Source: JBBAAP01 sp043808305 (lineage in GTDB: Bacteria > Planctomycetota > MHYJ01 > JACQXL01). From it: a DNA stretch of 64,000 nt. Both the position numbers and the translations under genes were made by a program. This document shows positions 35,592 to 44,591 of this stretch, piece after piece. The DNA lies in assembly GCA_043808305.1 (NCBI GenBank), contig JAZDFB010000028.1:1-64000 (forward strand), read 5' to 3'. Under the pieces are notes generated by a model. It was given only the letters and a program-made list of their open reading frames with translations, did not search any database and had not been told where the DNA came from. The first letter of the stretch is position 1; the number at the start of each line of letters is the position of its first letter.

Positions 35592-37901
35592 ATGCCCGAA
35601 ACAATCGCTCCGAAACCGTCCAAGCACACTAAGGAAATCATCAGCATCCTGCTGATACTTTTTTCCATATTCGCCATGGTGGCTTTGGCCACCTACGATG
35701 TCAGGGATTATCCGGACAAGGCCTTCCCGCCTAACGACAGCTGGGCCAACAAAGGCGGCTCCATCGGCGCCGCCCTGAGCAGCGAGCTGTTCTTCTTCTT
35801 CGGCATAGCCTCATACGTCATCATCCTGATGCTCGGGTTCTGGGGAGTGCTGCTGCTTCTGAAGAAAAAGGTCACGGCACTGCCGGTGAAAATCATCGCC
35901 CTGTTATTCTTCCTGGCGGCCACGCTGACCCTGGCCGGATTAATTACGCCGGGGACTTTTAATTCACCGCGCATGCCCACCCTGGGCGGCGTGGTCGGCG
36001 ACCGGTTGTCGCAGATTACCGTGAATTACTTCGGCTCAATCGGCAGTTATCTCCTGACCCTGTTCGTGCTGGTCGGCTCGCTGCTCCTGGCTACGGACTG
36101 GCTGGCATACGACATCCTGGTCCGGATGGGCAAGATAGGCCGGGTGGTTTTCGGCGGGATATTTAAGGGCATCAAATCGCTCAGCGATAACCTGAAGAAG
36201 GACCGCCAGCGCGACCAGATGCTCAAGCAATTCCAGCAGCAGACGGCAATGCCTCCGGTCAAGACGGTCCAGGCGCCGCCGGTGCCGGTTGCCCATACGC
36301 CTGAGAAACCGGTGATTGCCCCGATGCCAAAGCCGGACCCCGAGCCGATTATCAAGAAAGCGCTTGAACCGGAGCCGAAGGAAGACAAGGCCAAGCCTTC
36401 CGCCAAGGAAAAAGTCCCTGCCTCGGCATTGAAAGATTCATACCGCCTGCCGTTCCTGGAGCTCCTTGAAGACGCCGTGCCCGTGCCGGCGACCGAGGAG
36501 GAAAAAGACATCAAGGAACGGATGGATGTCATCGAAGGCACGCTCCGCGATTTCGGCATCGAGGCCCGGGTGGTCAATGTCGAGCGCGGCCCGGTCGTCA
36601 CCAAGTACGAACTGGAACTGGCGCCCGGCGTCAGCGTCCATAAGGTGGCCAGCATGACCGACGACCTGTCCATCGCCCTTAAATCCACCAATGTAATGGT
36701 CGTCGCGCCCATCCCCGGCAAATCCACGGTCGGCGTCGAGGTGCCCAACCGGTACCAGGGCGTGGTCCGCTTGAAGGAACTGATACAAGCCAGCCGCGAC
36801 AAGATAAACAATTCGCCCCTGCCGTTCTTTATGGGCAAGAACGCCGCCGGCGCGGCCATTATCAAGGACATAGACGAAATGCCCCATATGCTGGTGGCCG
36901 GCACCACCGGCTCCGGCAAATCGGTCTGCGTCGCCTCGTTGATTCTCAGCCTGATTATGCACCGCAACCCGGACGAGCTCAAGCTCCTTATGATAGACCC
37001 CAAGATGGTCGAGCTGTCCGTATTCAAGGACCTGCCGCACCTGATAAGCCCGGTGGTCACCGATATGCGCCGTGCGCCGATTATCCTCAAATGGCTCTGC
37101 CGGACTATGGACGAGCGCTACGAGCTCTTCCTGCGCGTCGGCGTCAAGAAGATAGAGACTTACAACCAGCTCAGCGAATCCAAGATACGCGAGAAATTGA
37201 CCGAGGACGGCGAGGAGCCGGCCGATGTCCCGTTAAAACTGCCTTATATCGTGGTCCTGATAGACGAGTTGGCTGACCTGATGATGGCCGCGTCCGACGA
37301 CGTGGAAACGGCCATAACCCGCCTGGCCCAGAAATCGCGTGCCGTCGGCATCCACCTGGTCCTGGCCACACAGCGCCCGTCGGTCGACGTCATCACCGGC
37401 CTGATAAAATCCAATATGCCGTCGCGGGTGGCGTTCAAGGTGGCGTCCAAGATTGATTCGCGCACCATCCTCGACCGCAACGGCGCCGAACGGCTCCTCG
37501 GCAAAGGCGATATGCTGGCGCTCTTCCCATCCACCACCGATTTGGTCAGGGGCCAGTGCACCTTCGTCAGCGACAAGGAAATCCACAGCGTCGTCGATTT
37601 CTGGAGAGAACAAGGCGAGCCGGTTTACGATAACGAGCTCCTGGAAATCGAGAGCAAGCAGGACTTCACCGACACCGAGCAGGACGAGCTGTTCGACCAG
37701 GCCGCCGCGGTGGTATTGGAGACCAAGCGCGGTTCGGTCTCGCTCATCCAGCGCAGATTGAACATCGGCTATTCCCGTGCCGCCCGGCTGGTCGAAATGA
37801 TGGCCAAGGTCGGCATCGTCGGCGACTACAAAAACAGCAAGGCCCGCGAGGTCATTATGACCCCGCAGGAATGGGAAAATAATAAACAGCGCCGGTCGTA
37901 A
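35592..37901 (+). CDS. ftsK: DNA translocase FtsK/SpoIIIE
   Basis: Pumps the chromosome terminus through the division septum. 769 residues: four N-terminal membrane helices (15-190), a short Pro/Lys-rich linker (200-280), the motor (about 300-690) with Walker A AGTTGSGKSV near residue 437, LLMIDPKMVEL, Walker B YIVVLIDELADLMM and ATQRPSVDVITG, and the C-terminal gamma winged helix (DELFDQAAAVVLETKRGSVS ... GYSRAARLVEMM) that reads KOPS-type polarity sites. The linker is far shorter than in E. coli. Confidence 0.96.
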   Translation: MPETIAPKPSKHTKEIISILLILFSIFAMVALATYDVRDYPDKAFPPNDSWANKGGSIGAALSSELFFFFGIASYVIILMLGFWGVLLLLKKKVTALPVKIIALLFFLAATLTLAGLITPGTFNSPRMPTLGGVVGDRLSQITVNYFGSIGSYLLTLFVLVGSLLLATDWLAYDILVRMGKIGRVVFGGIFKGIKSLSDNLKKDRQRDQMLKQFQQQTAMPPVKTVQAPPVPVAHTPEKPVIAPMPKPDPEPIIKKALEPEPKEDKAKPSAKEKVPASALKDSYRLPFLELLEDAVPVPATEEEKDIKERMDVIEGTLRDFGIEARVVNVERGPVVTKYELELAPGVSVHKVASMTDDLSIALKSTNVMVVAPIPGKSTVGVEVPNRYQGVVRLKELIQASRDKINNSPLPFFMGKNAAGAAIIKDIDEMPHMLVAGTTGSGKSVCVASLILSLIMHRNPDELKLLMIDPKMVELSVFKDLPHLISPVVTDMRRAPIILKWLCRTMDERYELFLRVGVKKIETYNQLSESKIREKLTEDGEEPADVPLKLPYIVVLIDELADLMMAASDDVETAITRLAQKSRAVGIHLVLATQRPSVDVITGLIKSNMPSRVAFKVASKIDSRTILDRNGAERLLGKGDMLALFPSTTDLVRGQCTFVSDKEIHSVVDFWREQGEPVYDNELLEIESKQDFTDTEQDELFDQAAAVVLETKRGSVSLIQRRLNIGYSRAARLVEMMAKVGIVGDYKNSKAREVIMTPQEWENNKQRRS

Positions 37902-37983
37902 TTAGTGCCACTTCGAGCGTAGTCTTGGAACATAATCCATCCTACATACTACCTACTATATACTGCATACTGGATAATATCTA

Positions 37984-38011
37984 TTGACAAATACTCCCCG
38001 CATTGTAGATA
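37984..38011 (+). promoter_or_regulatory. Promoter of the HEAT-like lipoprotein, nearly leaderless
   Basis: TTGACA (37984-37989), 16-nt spacer, TAGATA (38006-38011, three of six matches). The ATG at 38020 follows the -10 box by 8 nt, so the mRNA would start at or next to it. Upstream, 37902-37983, is a fragment TTAGTGCCACTTCGAGCG at the ftsK stop and the low-complexity CATACTACCTACTATATACT stretch. Confidence 0.45.
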
Positions 38012-38019
38012 TTTATCCT

Positions 38020-39291
38020 ATGAGGCAACTGGTAATCATATTATTAATCGGTCTGGCCGTCTTAGTCATCATCCCGGCCTGTTCCAGCACACCAAAAACA
38101 GATGCTGCTCAAACTAAACAAGAATTGATGAAACAATGGAATGAATCCGAGGAGTTATGGAGAAGTACTATATGTAAACTGAAAGACGAGGGAAAGAAAG
38201 AAAAGAACAGAAAAGAGGTTATCGCAAAACTTGAGAAGATGCTGATTCAATATGACAAACATGCGGTCAAACCTTGGATACTATTCGTTCTTGCCGAATT
38301 GATTGAAAACACCGCACCAGACAAGGCGCTTGATTACAGTTTGCAGGCATCTGAATTCCCCACTAAAACAGATATGTGGGGGTATGGTCAACAGGAAGCG
38401 TTAAAAAAGTCCGTTGAATTATATGCGAAAAAGGGGGAATATAGAGAGGCAGTTGCGCAATTACTGAAATGGGAAGTAAGTGCAGAGTGTGGCACAGGAT
38501 GGGCTGGTCGGTGTACTTTAAAAGCATTTAAGATTTGGGAATTACGCTTGTGTTATGAAGATAAAGACAAGGTTTATTCGGAGATGTGGGAAACCATGGC
38601 GTCATCTGATGGATGGATGGATGGATTTGGTGTGAATTTTAGTGGTTATATGATCGTGTATATGTATGGGAAAGATAACCTGGTTAAACTCAAACAGGAT
38701 TTAAACTCATTTGTAGAAAAGAACAATCTAACGCAACCCCTACCGGCAAATACCAAGGATTATAGAACAAAAGCACTTTACGATATGACCCAGCAAATCA
38801 GTAATAATATCAAGTTTATTGAAGACGTAAATAATGCTGATGAAGATGGAATTGTAAAATTAATAAACAGCGTTCCTGCCCCGGACCTACACTATCAAAA
38901 TGCAAAAGAGTTGGGTGCCCACGATTTCTGGTCACATGGAGCGTCTCACTGGCGTGAAAACATCGCGATGGATAAGATAATAAAATATGGTCCAACCATA
39001 GTTCCAAAGCTAATTGCTGAGTTTGAGAAAACATCTCATTCTTTTGCCATTTATTGTTTAGGCAAAATTGGGGGTTCTGACGTTGTTGAATACTTTATTA
39101 AGAAAATCGGAGATGTGAAAGAAAGTGAGTGGATATACTATTATTTGTATTGCTTATTATCAACAAAAGACGAAAAAGCAATTTCATTTGTAAAAGAAAT
39201 GGTCAAATCAACTAATAAAAATAGTAATTCTGAAAAGGCTCGTTGGGCTTTGGAACAATTCCCGGATTTAAATAATCAGGAGAATAAGTAA
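38020..39291 (+). CDS. Lipoprotein with HEAT-like helical repeats
   Basis: 423 residues with a lipoprotein signal (LVIILLIGLAVLVIIPAC, Cys near residue 20). The body is helical; the last 110 residues look like HEAT repeats (YGPTIVPKLIAEFEKTSHSFAIYCLGKIGG). The gene is clearly more AT-rich than ftsK and the acyl-CoA synthetase beside it, which suggests separate acquisition. ATG 38020 is chosen because the preceding in-frame TTG is part of the -35 box. Confidence 0.72.
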   Translation: MRQLVIILLIGLAVLVIIPACSSTPKTDAAQTKQELMKQWNESEELWRSTICKLKDEGKKEKNRKEVIAKLEKMLIQYDKHAVKPWILFVLAELIENTAPDKALDYSLQASEFPTKTDMWGYGQQEALKKSVELYAKKGEYREAVAQLLKWEVSAECGTGWAGRCTLKAFKIWELRLCYEDKDKVYSEMWETMASSDGWMDGFGVNFSGYMIVYMYGKDNLVKLKQDLNSFVEKNNLTQPLPANTKDYRTKALYDMTQQISNNIKFIEDVNNADEDGIVKLINSVPAPDLHYQNAKELGAHDFWSHGASHWRENIAMDKIIKYGPTIVPKLIAEFEKTSHSFAIYCLGKIGGSDVVEYFIKKIGDVKESEWIYYYLYCLLSTKDEKAISFVKEMVKSTNKNSNSEKARWALEQFPDLNNQENK

Positions 39292-39397
39292 CTATTATTT
39301 TTGTGCTCTCTGTGCCTCTGTGGCAAACATTCGAGTTTATCTGTGTAATCTGCTTGCACTGAGCAAAGCGAATGTGTGGTTTAGAAAAGGAGTTCTT

Positions 39398-41590
39398 ATG
39401 TTGGACGCGTTATTCAAGCCCAAATCCATCGCCGTTATCGGCGCCTCGAACCGGCCCCTGACCATCGGCTACCGCATCACCCAGAACCTCAAGGACGTCG
39501 GCTATAAAGGACCGATATACCCGGTCAACCCCAAGGACCCGGCCATCAACGGGCTCAAGGCCTACCCGTCCATCCTCCAGGTGCCGGGCGATGTCGACCT
39601 GGCCCATATCGTTGTCAAGAACACCATGGTCCCGGCCGTCATAGAGGATTGCGGCAAGAAGGGCGTCAAGGCCGTCATCATCAACACCGCCGGCTTCAAG
39701 GAAATCGGGCCGGACGGCATCGCGCTGGAAAAACAGGCCGTGGAAATGGCCCGGAAATACAAGGTCCGCATCTTCGGGCCCAACTGCCAGGGCGTGATGA
39801 ACTCCGACCCGGCCAATCCGGTCTACGCCAACTTCACCTTCACCAAGCTCAAACCGGGCCATATCTCCCTGCTGGCCCAGAGCGGCGGGGTGGGCGAGGT
39901 CATCAACCAGCGCCTCTACCAGCTGGGCATCGGCATCCGGATGTACGCCTCCAACGGCAACGCCGCCGATGTCTCCATCCCGGAGATACTCGAATACTGG
40001 GGCAAGGACGACCAGACCCGTGTCATCATACTCCATATCGAAAGCCTGGCCCAGCCGGAGGAATTCATCCGGGTGGCAAAAGAGGTCAGCCGGCGCAAGC
40101 CCATCCTGGGCATCAAGACCGGCCGGACCGAGACCGGAGCCCGGGCCGTGGCATCACATACCGGCTCGCTGATGAAAGCCGACACCGCCATCGAGGCGGT
40201 ATTTGACAAGTGCGGCATCATCAGCTTCCGGAACCAGGACGAAATCTGCCAGGCGGCCATCGGCTTTGCCATGCAACCCCTGCCCAAAGGCCCCAATGTC
40301 GGCATCATCACCAACACCGGCGGGCCGGCCATCATCGCCACCGACGAATGCATCGAAGGCGGACTGAAAATACCGGATTTGGACGAGCCGACCCGGACCT
40401 ATCTCAAGGCCAACCTCTTCCCCGAGGCCAGCGTCAATAACCCGGTCGACGTCCTGGCCACAGCCGGGCCCAAGGAATGGTCCGCGGCAATAGAATCCCT
40501 GATGAAAGCCCCCAACATAGATTCCATACTGGTCAACTTCGTCACGCCCTTCTTCGTCGACTGCGAAGGCGTCGCCCGCGAGATGGCCCGTATAGCCGCA
40601 ACAGCTGTTAACCCCGTTAGAGATAGGTCGTCTGGAGACGACCGTTCTGACAGGGGTGATGTTCTTGCAACTGGGTCAAATATCTCTAACGGGGTAAAGC
40701 CCATCCTCTGTGTAACTATGACCGACAAGACCCAGTGGGCAAACACCCTCAATATCCTGCAGGAGGCCGGCATCCCGTCTTATGATTTGCCCGAAACCGC
40801 GTCAAAGGTGCTGGTAGCTATGACCCGGTATGCGGAACTGAGGCAGTCCAACCAGGCGACCCCGGAACGGTTCAAGGACGCCGATGTCAAAGCCGTCCAG
40901 CAAATAATTAGATCTGCGGAATCCCTGCCCGCCGAAGCCTCGGCGCAGGCGGGTGTGGCTAAATTCTTAAGCTCCGGGCAGGCGCTGGGGATAATACATA
41001 CATACAAGATTCCCGAAGCCAAATACGCCATCTGCGACAAAGCCGAGGACGCACTCGGTTCGGCCGACTATGTCGGCTACCCGATGGTCCTCAAGATAGA
41101 TTCGGTTGACGTGGTCCACAAGACCGAACAGAAAGGCGTCGTCCTCAACATCGCATCCAAGGAACAGCTGGCCGGGCATCTCAAGGACTTTGAGAAGCGG
41201 TTCAAGCAGGGCCGGTACCTGATGCAGGAATACCTGACCGGGGGCAAAGAGGTCATCATCGGCGCCAAGTATGTCGAAGGCCTGGGGCATCTGTTGATGT
41301 TCGGGCTGGGCGGGATATTCGTTGAGGTGCTCAAGGACGTGGCGTTCAAGCTGGCGCCGCTCAGCAAGGATGAAGCGCTCCGGATGGTCAAATCCATAAA
41401 AGGATATAAGATACTCGAAGGCGCGCGCGGAGAAAAAGGGGTTAACCTGGACAAACTGGCGGAGATACTCCAGCGCACCGGACAGCTGGTCACGGACAAT
41501 CCCCAGATAAAGGAATTGGACCTCAACCCGGTGATGTTGTATTCCGAAGCCGATAAGTGCAAGGTGGTGGATGTTCGTATTCGGGTGTAA
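39398..41590 (+). CDS. NDP-forming acyl-CoA synthetase with repeat-derived insertions
   Basis: 730 residues. Forms ATP from acyl-CoA (acetyl-CoA in the best-known members), an energy step of archaea and fermenters. Domains: CoA-binding Rossmann (KPKSIAVIGASNRPLTIGYR, IFGPNCQGVMN), succinyl-CoA ligase-like with the phospho-His loop ASHTGSLMKAD, and a C-terminal ATP-grasp (YPMVLKIDSVDVVHKTEQKG, YLTGGKEVIIGAK). Two DNA repeats are translated inside it: residues about 405-433 (VRDRSSGDDRSDRGD) and about 509-519 (PAEASAQAGV). Start ATG 39398 has AAGGAG 5 nt upstream; an earlier in-frame start lies in repeat-like DNA. Confidence 0.9.
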   Translation: MLDALFKPKSIAVIGASNRPLTIGYRITQNLKDVGYKGPIYPVNPKDPAINGLKAYPSILQVPGDVDLAHIVVKNTMVPAVIEDCGKKGVKAVIINTAGFKEIGPDGIALEKQAVEMARKYKVRIFGPNCQGVMNSDPANPVYANFTFTKLKPGHISLLAQSGGVGEVINQRLYQLGIGIRMYASNGNAADVSIPEILEYWGKDDQTRVIILHIESLAQPEEFIRVAKEVSRRKPILGIKTGRTETGARAVASHTGSLMKADTAIEAVFDKCGIISFRNQDEICQAAIGFAMQPLPKGPNVGIITNTGGPAIIATDECIEGGLKIPDLDEPTRTYLKANLFPEASVNNPVDVLATAGPKEWSAAIESLMKAPNIDSILVNFVTPFFVDCEGVAREMARIAATAVNPVRDRSSGDDRSDRGDVLATGSNISNGVKPILCVTMTDKTQWANTLNILQEAGIPSYDLPETASKVLVAMTRYAELRQSNQATPERFKDADVKAVQQIIRSAESLPAEASAQAGVAKFLSSGQALGIIHTYKIPEAKYAICDKAEDALGSADYVGYPMVLKIDSVDVVHKTEQKGVVLNIASKEQLAGHLKDFEKRFKQGRYLMQEYLTGGKEVIIGAKYVEGLGHLLMFGLGGIFVEVLKDVAFKLAPLSKDEALRMVKSIKGYKILEGARGEKGVNLDKLAEILQRTGQLVTDNPQIKELDLNPVMLYSEADKCKVVDVRIRV
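40610..40696. repeat. CCCCGTTAGAGA inverted-repeat element inside the acyl-CoA synthetase gene
   Basis: Arms AACCCCGTTAGAGATA (40610-40625) and TATCTCTAACGGGGTA (40681-40696) pair at 15 of 16 positions. The centre holds GTCGTCTGGAGACGAC. Total length 87 nt, exactly 29 codons. Related arms occur intergenically at 18793-18822. Confidence 0.8.
40924..40953. repeat. CCCGCCGAAGCCTCGGCG palindrome inside the acyl-CoA synthetase gene
   Basis: Arms CCTGCCCGCCGA and GCGCAGGCGGG pair around AGCCTCG, giving PAEASAQAG in the protein. This 30-nt palindrome type is widespread as a dispersed repeat in related uncultured bacteria, as far as I recall. Confidence 0.55.
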
Positions 41591-41649
41591 GAACAGTGGA
41601 ATATCGCCAGAAAATCAGGCGTATGTCATTGGATAACAAATATACCATT

Positions 41650-42408
41650 ATGAGTAAAAAGGCAGTAAAACTTACTCTTATTATTGTTCTATTAATCGCA
41701 TCTCTTGGATACCTGTTTTTTGGGCCTACGGCATTTAGGCAAAGCATCAATATGAAGAGGGCAGAAAAACATTTGCCCATAATAAAAAGCCAATTAGAAG
41801 TTAATCCCAGATTTAAAGGTATACGATTAGTGGTCGGCACCGGACTTAACGGTTGTATTATGGTAACAGGTACTGTGCCAGCAAACAAGGACATCATCGA
41901 ACTTAAAAACATCATAAGCAAAACTAATCCGCCGGTAATAGTTTTTTATGCAGTCTATGCGGATGATATTGTTAATTGGGTTGATTTATCCGATGGCCTT
42001 AAATGCCTGATAGGGTTGGAGAAAAATATATTTGCAATCAGTGAAACTATAACAGTTGATGTGTTTATCAGGAATAGCACGGATAAAGAATGGGGAGTAG
42101 GCGGAGGATACTATTACGTTGACCCCGAGTATGGCCCATTATTCAGGTCTGGGATTATGCCAATTCTTAAAGATTCCGGTGATTCTGAGATAAAGCCTAC
42201 TAAAGTTGGGTATGTTAAATATTCAAGTGCAGGAGGTTCTATCAAACAGGGTGAATCGGACTATTTCTCATTCAATTTAACTGATTGTTACCGCCTTGAC
42301 AAGACCGGGGAATACTCATTTTGCCTATCATTCACCAAGAAATACTCCGGATTTACGGACGGGCAGTCCAATACCGTTGAGTTTGAGATAGTGAATAAGC
42401 AGAAATAA
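41650..42408 (+). CDS. Membrane-anchored protein of unknown function
   Basis: About 252 residues from ATG 41650 (ATG 41623 is also possible; neither has a ribosome site). One N-terminal transmembrane helix (LTLIIVLLIASLGYLFFG), then a soluble domain with no clear family; the second half (LIGLEKNIFAISETITVDVFI ... ECGEYSFCLS-like beta strands) looks like an Ig-like beta-sandwich. AT-rich like 38020-39291. It follows the acyl-CoA synthetase by about 60 nt. Confidence 0.6.
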   Translation: MSKKAVKLTLIIVLLIASLGYLFFGPTAFRQSINMKRAEKHLPIIKSQLEVNPRFKGIRLVVGTGLNGCIMVTGTVPANKDIIELKNIISKTNPPVIVFYAVYADDIVNWVDLSDGLKCLIGLEKNIFAISETITVDVFIRNSTDKEWGVGGGYYYVDPEYGPLFRSGIMPILKDSGDSEIKPTKVGYVKYSSAGGSIKQGESDYFSFNLTDCYRLDKTGEYSFCLSFTKKYSGFTDGQSNTVEFEIVNKQK

Positions 42409-42410
42409 TC

Positions 42411-42477
42411 AACAGGGACTTTAAGAGACTTTATTAGACCTAAATTAGTCTTTTAAGAGTCTCGTCCAGTCCCTGTT
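42411..42477. repeat. AACAGGGACT inverted-repeat element, copy B (67 bp)
   Basis: AACAGGGACTTTAAGAGACT at the left and GAGTCTCGTCCAGTCCCTGTT (as 20-mer from 42458) at the right; opposite orientation to copy A at 1667-1755. It begins 3 nt after a stop codon. Confidence 0.75.
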
Positions 42478-42502
42478 ATAAAGGTCTCTGTGTTCTCTAT
42501 GG

Positions 42503-43459
42503 CTATTCTATATACCCTTTCACCCACACATTGGTAGAACAGAATTGTCCACCTTTATTAATAATCACTCTAATCTTTCTATCAGAATCCGTGGCAACAA
42601 CACATTCCTTATAGATGTTGTTGTTCAGATTAGGAATGTTCTGCCATATAAAATGCACCATACTCTGTCCCCAGTCAGTTCCGGCACGACGGCCGTAGAC
42701 CCAAAGCTGTTGCTCCAACCCTAACGGCACGCTCATAGCGTTAAACTGGATTTCCAGAATCACCGCCTTGACCACCGGCGGTATGAATCCCGGCAGGTCC
42801 ACAATCTGGTCAACGTTATTGGCCGACTGCTCCGTAAAAATCATCGTCTGGGACTGGAGAAGGGTCAGCATATTCCCCGGCGCGAAGCCCTGCCACTGGA
42901 AATTGGAACCGCTCTCGTTATAAGTAAGAACAGCCCCGTTGCTGGGCGCATTAGCCGAAGCCAGCTTGGTCGGCTTGATGCAGGAGTCCTGTATCTTGCC
43001 GCTGGTCACCGCCGAATCCGCAATCTTCGTCTCCGAAACCGCCTGGTCGGTAATCTCGTCCCCAACTATGCCCGGTGTAATCGGTCTTGTTATTCCGCCC
43101 GGAACAAAGGACAGTTTAGCCGGGGTGACGCTGGCGTCCCGAATTTTATCCGTAGTCACCGCTTGGCTGGCCAGTTCATCCGTATCAACCGAAGCCGACT
43201 TAATATGCCGTTTCTCAACGGAGTTATCGGCCAGCTTAGCCGCGCTGATGGAGTTATCCGGAATGCCCACTGCCGGGACATCATCGCCCAGCTTGGCTAA
43301 GGTAACGGCTTTGTCAGCGATATCCTCGGTAATGATGGTTTGGTTCTTAATCTTAGGCGAGGTCACCGCATCCGGGGCCAACTTATCCTCTGTAATCGCG
43401 CCCTCAGTAATTTGCGGTGTTGAAACCTGCCCATCTGAAAAGTATCTTCGTTTATACAT
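42503..43459 (-). CDS. Tail-fibre-like repeat protein
   Basis: 318 residues. The first half consists of about ten copies of a repeat such as DAVTSPKI, KAVTLAKL, NSISAAKL, QAVTTDKI, ASVTPAKL, a beta-helical pattern found in phage tail fibres and in some surface proteins. The second half is a beta-rich head-like domain. ATG 43459 has GAGGTG 5 nt upstream. It heads a minus-strand group with 43588 and 44592, which looks like a phage-derived or adhesin remnant. Confidence 0.6.
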   Translation of the reverse strand: MYKRRYFSDGQVSTPQITEGAITEDKLAPDAVTSPKIKNQTIITEDIADKAVTLAKLGDDVPAVGIPDNSISAAKLADNSVEKRHIKSASVDTDELASQAVTTDKIRDASVTPAKLSFVPGGITRPITPGIVGDEITDQAVSETKIADSAVTSGKIQDSCIKPTKLASANAPSNGAVLTYNESGSNFQWQGFAPGNMLTLLQSQTMIFTEQSANNVDQIVDLPGFIPPVVKAVILEIQFNAMSVPLGLEQQLWVYGRRAGTDWGQSMVHFIWQNIPNLNNNIYKECVVATDSDRKIRVIINKGGQFCSTNVWVKGYIE

Positions 43460-43587
43460 AAAGCACCTCATTTAGTAAGCGGATTAAGCAGATTTTCCTG
43501 ATTAACCCGTGTTTATCTGTGTCCATCTGTGGTTTCGTGTAAAGCGTGGTCGGGTCCCGCTGCAGCGGGACCACTCACACTCACTAT

Positions 43588-44394
43588 TTACGGTATAGTG
43601 ATACCCACCTGCACGTGCAGGACCAGCAGGTTGCCTTCCATCTCCCATGCGCAGAAGCACGTATCCGGCGCCGGCGTAGCGACAAAGGCGTCGCACTTAG
43701 CCGTATCCCTTAACTTGGTTAAGAGACTCGCGTTGATAGTGTTCTGTTCCAGAATGACAAATGCCTGGTATTCAGAGTTGATGACCATCATCCCGCCCTG
43801 AACCAGCCTCTGCTGGATAGCCGCCTTAAGCGCCGTGCGTTCCAGTTCTGAAGTGATGTTGTAAGGCGTCCCGTCCGCGAAATCGCCGGGCCGTATCCAG
43901 CCCGATGACCGCTCATCACCTATCAGGTAGAACGTGGCGATAGGCGCCACCGACCTGCCCCGGATTTTGTCGCCGGTCAGGCGGAGCGTTTTGTCCGCCA
44001 CCTCCGACGCCCAGTTATCCGATCCGGCGTCAACCTTCTCCTTGAAGGACTTAGCCGGCACGCCGCCGACCTCGGCAAAAGATTTAGTCAGGTTGTTAAA
44101 CCAGCGATTAAACCTCTTAGCCATATTCTTGGCGTGGGCATTACGGATGCTCTCGGCGGTGCGTCCCCGTTTGGAGACAAACCCGCTCGGCACGTAGGGG
44201 CTGTATGCCTTAGAAGCCGGCGTGGACATCTCATTGATGTATGTTCCGTCATCCGGTATCTTGGCCGTCAGACGGTCATACATAATGCCTGCCGCATTCT
44301 TAAGGTTATCCCGCCACCTCGTGGGCATATCACCCGCCGGCTCCCAGGTTACCGGCACGTAGAGCTTCAGCTCAAACTTCTTTACGAATGTCAT
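43588..44394 (-). CDS. Unknown protein, possibly phage-derived
   Basis: 268 residues, no family recognised. Soluble, with a central basic stretch (SKRGRTAESIRNAHAKNMAKRFN, cited in part) and no signal peptide. A very strong ribosome site (GAGGGGGTGA) precedes ATG 44394. Gene order with the tail-fibre-like gene suggests a virion or phage-related role, which I cannot confirm. Confidence 0.5.
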   Translation of the reverse strand: MTFVKKFELKLYVPVTWEPAGDMPTRWRDNLKNAAGIMYDRLTAKIPDDGTYINEMSTPASKAYSPYVPSGFVSKRGRTAESIRNAHAKNMAKRFNRWFNNLTKSFAEVGGVPAKSFKEKVDAGSDNWASEVADKTLRLTGDKIRGRSVAPIATFYLIGDERSSGWIRPGDFADGTPYNITSELERTALKAAIQQRLVQGGMMVINSEYQAFVILEQNTINASLLTKLRDTAKCDAFVATPAPDTCFCAWEMEGNLLVLHVQVGITIP

Positions 44395-44591
44395 ATTGTT
44401 TCACCCCCTCTCTTAGTGGCTGTTAGTCAGCCCGGCCTGTCAGGGGCGGGATGGCGTTACAGCCAGTTAGATCCCAACAAGCGCAGCTTCGTTGGGACAT
44501 ACTCAATTCACAACTACGCGTTAACGGTAAGCTCTTGTGCGCTGCAAGGTTACCGGTCTGACTTACTTTGCGTTCTCTGCGGTAAAAATAA

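Noticed and set aside
36047..37090. 347-codon minus-strand frame antisense to ftsK
   Set aside because: ftsK is unmistakable; the antisense frame is a high-GC shadow with no domain or ribosome site.
39410..40036. 208-codon minus-strand frame inside the acyl-CoA synthetase gene
   Set aside because: Mirror of a conserved coding region; no independent support.
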